Assembly: GCF_022749495.1 (NCBI RefSeq)
Contig: NZ_CP094241.1
Span: forward strand, 2,480,001-2,544,000
DNA: 64,000 nt
Direction: 5' to 3'
Source of the DNA: Neisseria macacae ATCC 33926
GTDB lineage: Bacteria > Pseudomonadota > Gammaproteobacteria > Burkholderiales > Neisseriaceae
Numbering within the stretch: position 1 is the first letter of the stretch; each line of letters starts with the position of its first letter. The notes beneath the pieces were generated by a model. The model had not been told where the DNA came from, did not search any database, and saw nothing but the letters and a program-made list of their open reading frames with translations. The translations under genes and the position numbers were made by a program. Positions 62,493 to 64,000 of this stretch are shown here, piece by piece.

Positions 62493-62523
62493 TATTGCCG
62501 ACAATCCAGCCGAGTAAACCAAA

Positions 62524-62562
62524 TAGGTCGTCTGAAAACGGATTTCGGTTTTCAGACGACCT
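62524..62562 (-). terminator. DUS hairpin terminator
   Basis: TAGGTCGTCTGAAAAC and GTTTTCAGACGACCTA; it follows the stop of the unknown membrane protein on the minus strand. Confidence 0.75.
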
Positions 62563-62565
62563 ATG

Positions 62566-63084
62566 TCAATCTTGATTTAAAAAACAGCATTTTGCATACA
62601 GCTCCGACAAGGTCGCCGAGCCGATATCGCCGAAATCCTGCAAGCCTGTGCATTCGGCAATCCGATGGCGGATGTAATTTACGGACTCCGGGGGTAAAGC
62701 CGGTAGACGAGTAAACGACTGTACTGCGGTATATACCGTCAGCGGCGTATCGTACGGCTGCTTGGGGACGAGCGCAATCCGGTAGATATTAATGATTCTG
62801 CTTCGTTTCGTATCAGTAAATACCGCTACACCGCAAAAATCCTCTAAAGGCAGTGTTTGCGTGCCTTCGCGGCTGATTTTACAAATCCCTTCTTCTGAAA
62901 ATACGATTTCGCGGCTGCATTTATAAAAGTCACGCCACAGCGACCATGCGGTAAAGGCAAAGAGAGTTAAGCCTAGTGCAATGCGCCGTTCCATCAGTAT
63001 CAAACCCAAGCCGAAGACGGCAAAGAAGACACTTTCCAAACGGTCAAGCAGGTTTTTCGGTTGTTTCAAACGATATTCGTGCAT
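62566..63084 (-). CDS. Membrane-associated protein, function unknown
   Basis: 172 aa. A hydrophobic hairpin at about residues 17-47 (SVFFAVFGLGLILMERRIALGLTLFAFTAW) likely spans the inner membrane once or twice; the rest is a soluble domain (residues 55-172) of strand-rich pattern with REIVFSEEGICKISREG and YIRHRIAECTGLQDF. No domain recognised. Divergently placed from the CinA-like gene. Confidence 0.65.
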   Translation of the reverse strand: MHEYRLKQPKNLLDRLESVFFAVFGLGLILMERRIALGLTLFAFTAWSLWRDFYKCSREIVFSEEGICKISREGTQTLPLEDFCGVAVFTDTKRSRIINIYRIALVPKQPYDTPLTVYTAVQSFTRLPALPPESVNYIRHRIAECTGLQDFGDIGSATLSELYAKCCFLNQD

Positions 63085-63152
63085 GGTTTTCCTTTTGTTT
63101 AACCCTTTGGAAGCGTCCGGACATTTTCAGACGACCTTCGAGAAGAAAGATT

Positions 63153-63965
63153 ATGAAAGACCAACAGCATTTGTTCAACCTCATCATCATCGGCGACGAA
63201 ATCCTGCACGGCAGCCGCCAAGACAAGCATTTCGCCTTTTTCAAATCCCTGCTGGAATCGCGCGGACTGAAGCTCAATCAGGTGCAATACCTGCCCGACG
63301 AACCTGATTTGCTGGTCAAACAACTGCGCCGCAGCTTTTCAGACGGCCTGCCGACCTTCGTTACCGGCGGCATCGGCTCCACGCCCGACGACCATACCCG
63401 CCAAGCTGCCGCCGCTGCTTTGGATTTGCCCGTCGTCCGCCATCCCGAAGCTGCCAAGTTCATCGAAGCCGTTACCCTTAAACGCGGCGAGCCGCTCGAC
63501 GCCCCCGAACACGCCCAACGCCTGAAAATGGCGGATTTTCCCGCAGGTTCGGAACTTGTGCCCAACCCGTTCAACAACATCGCCGGATTTTCCATCCGCG
63601 AACATTATTTCTTCCCCGGCTTCCCCGTGATGGCGCACCCGATGGCGGAATGGGTTTTGGATACTTATTACGCCGACCGCTTCAACCAAACCGAACGCGG
63701 CAGCCGCAGCGTGTATGTATTCGGTCAGCCCGAATCGCGCGTCGCGCCGATTATGGAATACGTCGAACGCACCTACCCGGGCGTGCGCTCTTACAGCCTG
63801 CCCAGCGTCGGCTGGCAAAGTGCGGACGGAACGGCGGTCAAACCGCATATCGAGTTCGGCATCAAGGCGGAAGGCGGGGCGTGCCGCGATTTGGACAAAG
63901 CATGGGACGAAGTATTGCAGCGTTTGAAAGATGTGGGCGCGGAGTTGAAAGATACGCCTGCCTAA
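63153..63965 (+). CDS. CinA-like molybdopterin-binding domain protein
   Basis: 270 aa from ATG 63153, preceded by AGAAGAAAGA. MoaB/MogA-like (MoCF_biosynth) fold: LIIIGDEILHGSRQDKHFAFF, VTGGIGSTPDDHTRQAAA, and PNPFNNIAGF plus FFPGFPVMAHPM. It corresponds to the N-terminal half of CinA and lacks the C-terminal PncC nicotinamide-nucleotide amidase domain. Function is likely nucleotide or pyrophosphate hydrolysis, not competence as such. An AG-type DUS (ACGGCCT) lies in frame near 63337. Confidence 0.87.
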   Translation: MKDQQHLFNLIIIGDEILHGSRQDKHFAFFKSLLESRGLKLNQVQYLPDEPDLLVKQLRRSFSDGLPTFVTGGIGSTPDDHTRQAAAAALDLPVVRHPEAAKFIEAVTLKRGEPLDAPEHAQRLKMADFPAGSELVPNPFNNIAGFSIREHYFFPGFPVMAHPMAEWVLDTYYADRFNQTERGSRSVYVFGQPESRVAPIMEYVERTYPGVRSYSLPSVGWQSADGTAVKPHIEFGIKAEGGACRDLDKAWDEVLQRLKDVGAELKDTPA

Positions 63966-63982
63966 GCCAGCCGTTTTGTTCT

Positions 63983-64000
63983 TATAGTGGATTAAATTTA
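63983..64000. repeat. Start of a Correia repeat cut by the window end
   Basis: TATAGTGGATTAAATTTA matches the first 18 bases of the other copies; the remainder lies outside. Confidence 0.85.

Overview
The window is chromosomal DNA of a commensal Neisseria (Betaproteobacteria, Neisseriaceae). This follows from the very frequent 12-mer AGGTCGTCTGAA and its complement, which is the 'mucosa-type' variant of the Neisseria DNA uptake sequence (DUS). It also follows from Correia-type repeats (TATAGTGGATTAA ends), dRS3 repeats, a complete 14-subunit nuo operon and Neisseria-like housekeeping proteins. The dominant DUS points away from N. meningitidis and N. gonorrhoeae and toward the mucosa/subflava/flavescens side of the genus. 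The exact species cannot be read from the sequence.

Region 1 (1-4980) carries a class II glutamine amidotransferase, nrdR, a small lipoprotein and ribD. An IS3-family element (IS150 group) and a Correia-like repeat follow.

Region 2 (4981-23567) is the most distinctive part: a one-directional surface-polysaccharide locus of the Wzx/Wzy type. Its order is UDP-HexNAc dehydrogenase, flippase (wzx), glycosyltransferase, polymerase (wzy), two glycosyltransferases, initiating phosphoglycosyltransferase, ATP-grasp ligase, HAD phosphatase, N-formyltransferase, PglC-like aminotransferase, PglD-like 4,6-dehydratase, then export and control genes wza, wzb and wzc. The genes describe a coherent pathway: make a modified amino-sugar, load it on undecaprenyl phosphate, extend, flip, polymerise and export. 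The combination of pgl-type sugar genes with a Wza-Wzb-Wzc exporter, and a formyltransferase where an acetyltransferase would be expected, is the best candidate for a little-described system here.

Region 3 (23568-27632) has a Sel1-repeat protein, dtd, an IS630-family element and two short Correia repeats.

Region 4 (27275-47408, minus strand) is the respiratory complex I operon nuoA-nuoN, transcribed right to left. Several junctions carry unrelated genes in the same orientation: an EVE/PUA-like protein, a DUF559 nuclease, a SnoaL-like protein, DUF1697, a GFA-family protein, chorismate mutase and a cupin. The stretch from about 33.85 to 37.4 kb uses different DUS dialects (AGGCAGCCTGAA, AGGCCGTCTGAA) from the rest of the window, suggesting import from another Neisseriaceae lineage.

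Region 5 (47409-64000) has an RNase II-family exonuclease, a second copy of the IS3 element, murJ, pyrH, tsf, rpsB, a small membrane protein, 5-formyl-THF cyclo-ligase, a GNAT acetyltransferase and mqo. After these come a DUF488 gene between two identical inverted Correia repeats, a DUF421/DUF3290 membrane pair, argG, an unknown membrane protein and a CinA-like protein. The window ends inside another Correia repeat.

Cross-cutting points: inverted DUS pairs serve as terminator-like hairpins between many genes. Both IS3 copies sit exactly in the loop of such a hairpin. The IS630 ends resemble the Correia ends. Coordinates, starts and motifs were read by eye, and family assignments rest on recognised motifs, not on database searches.
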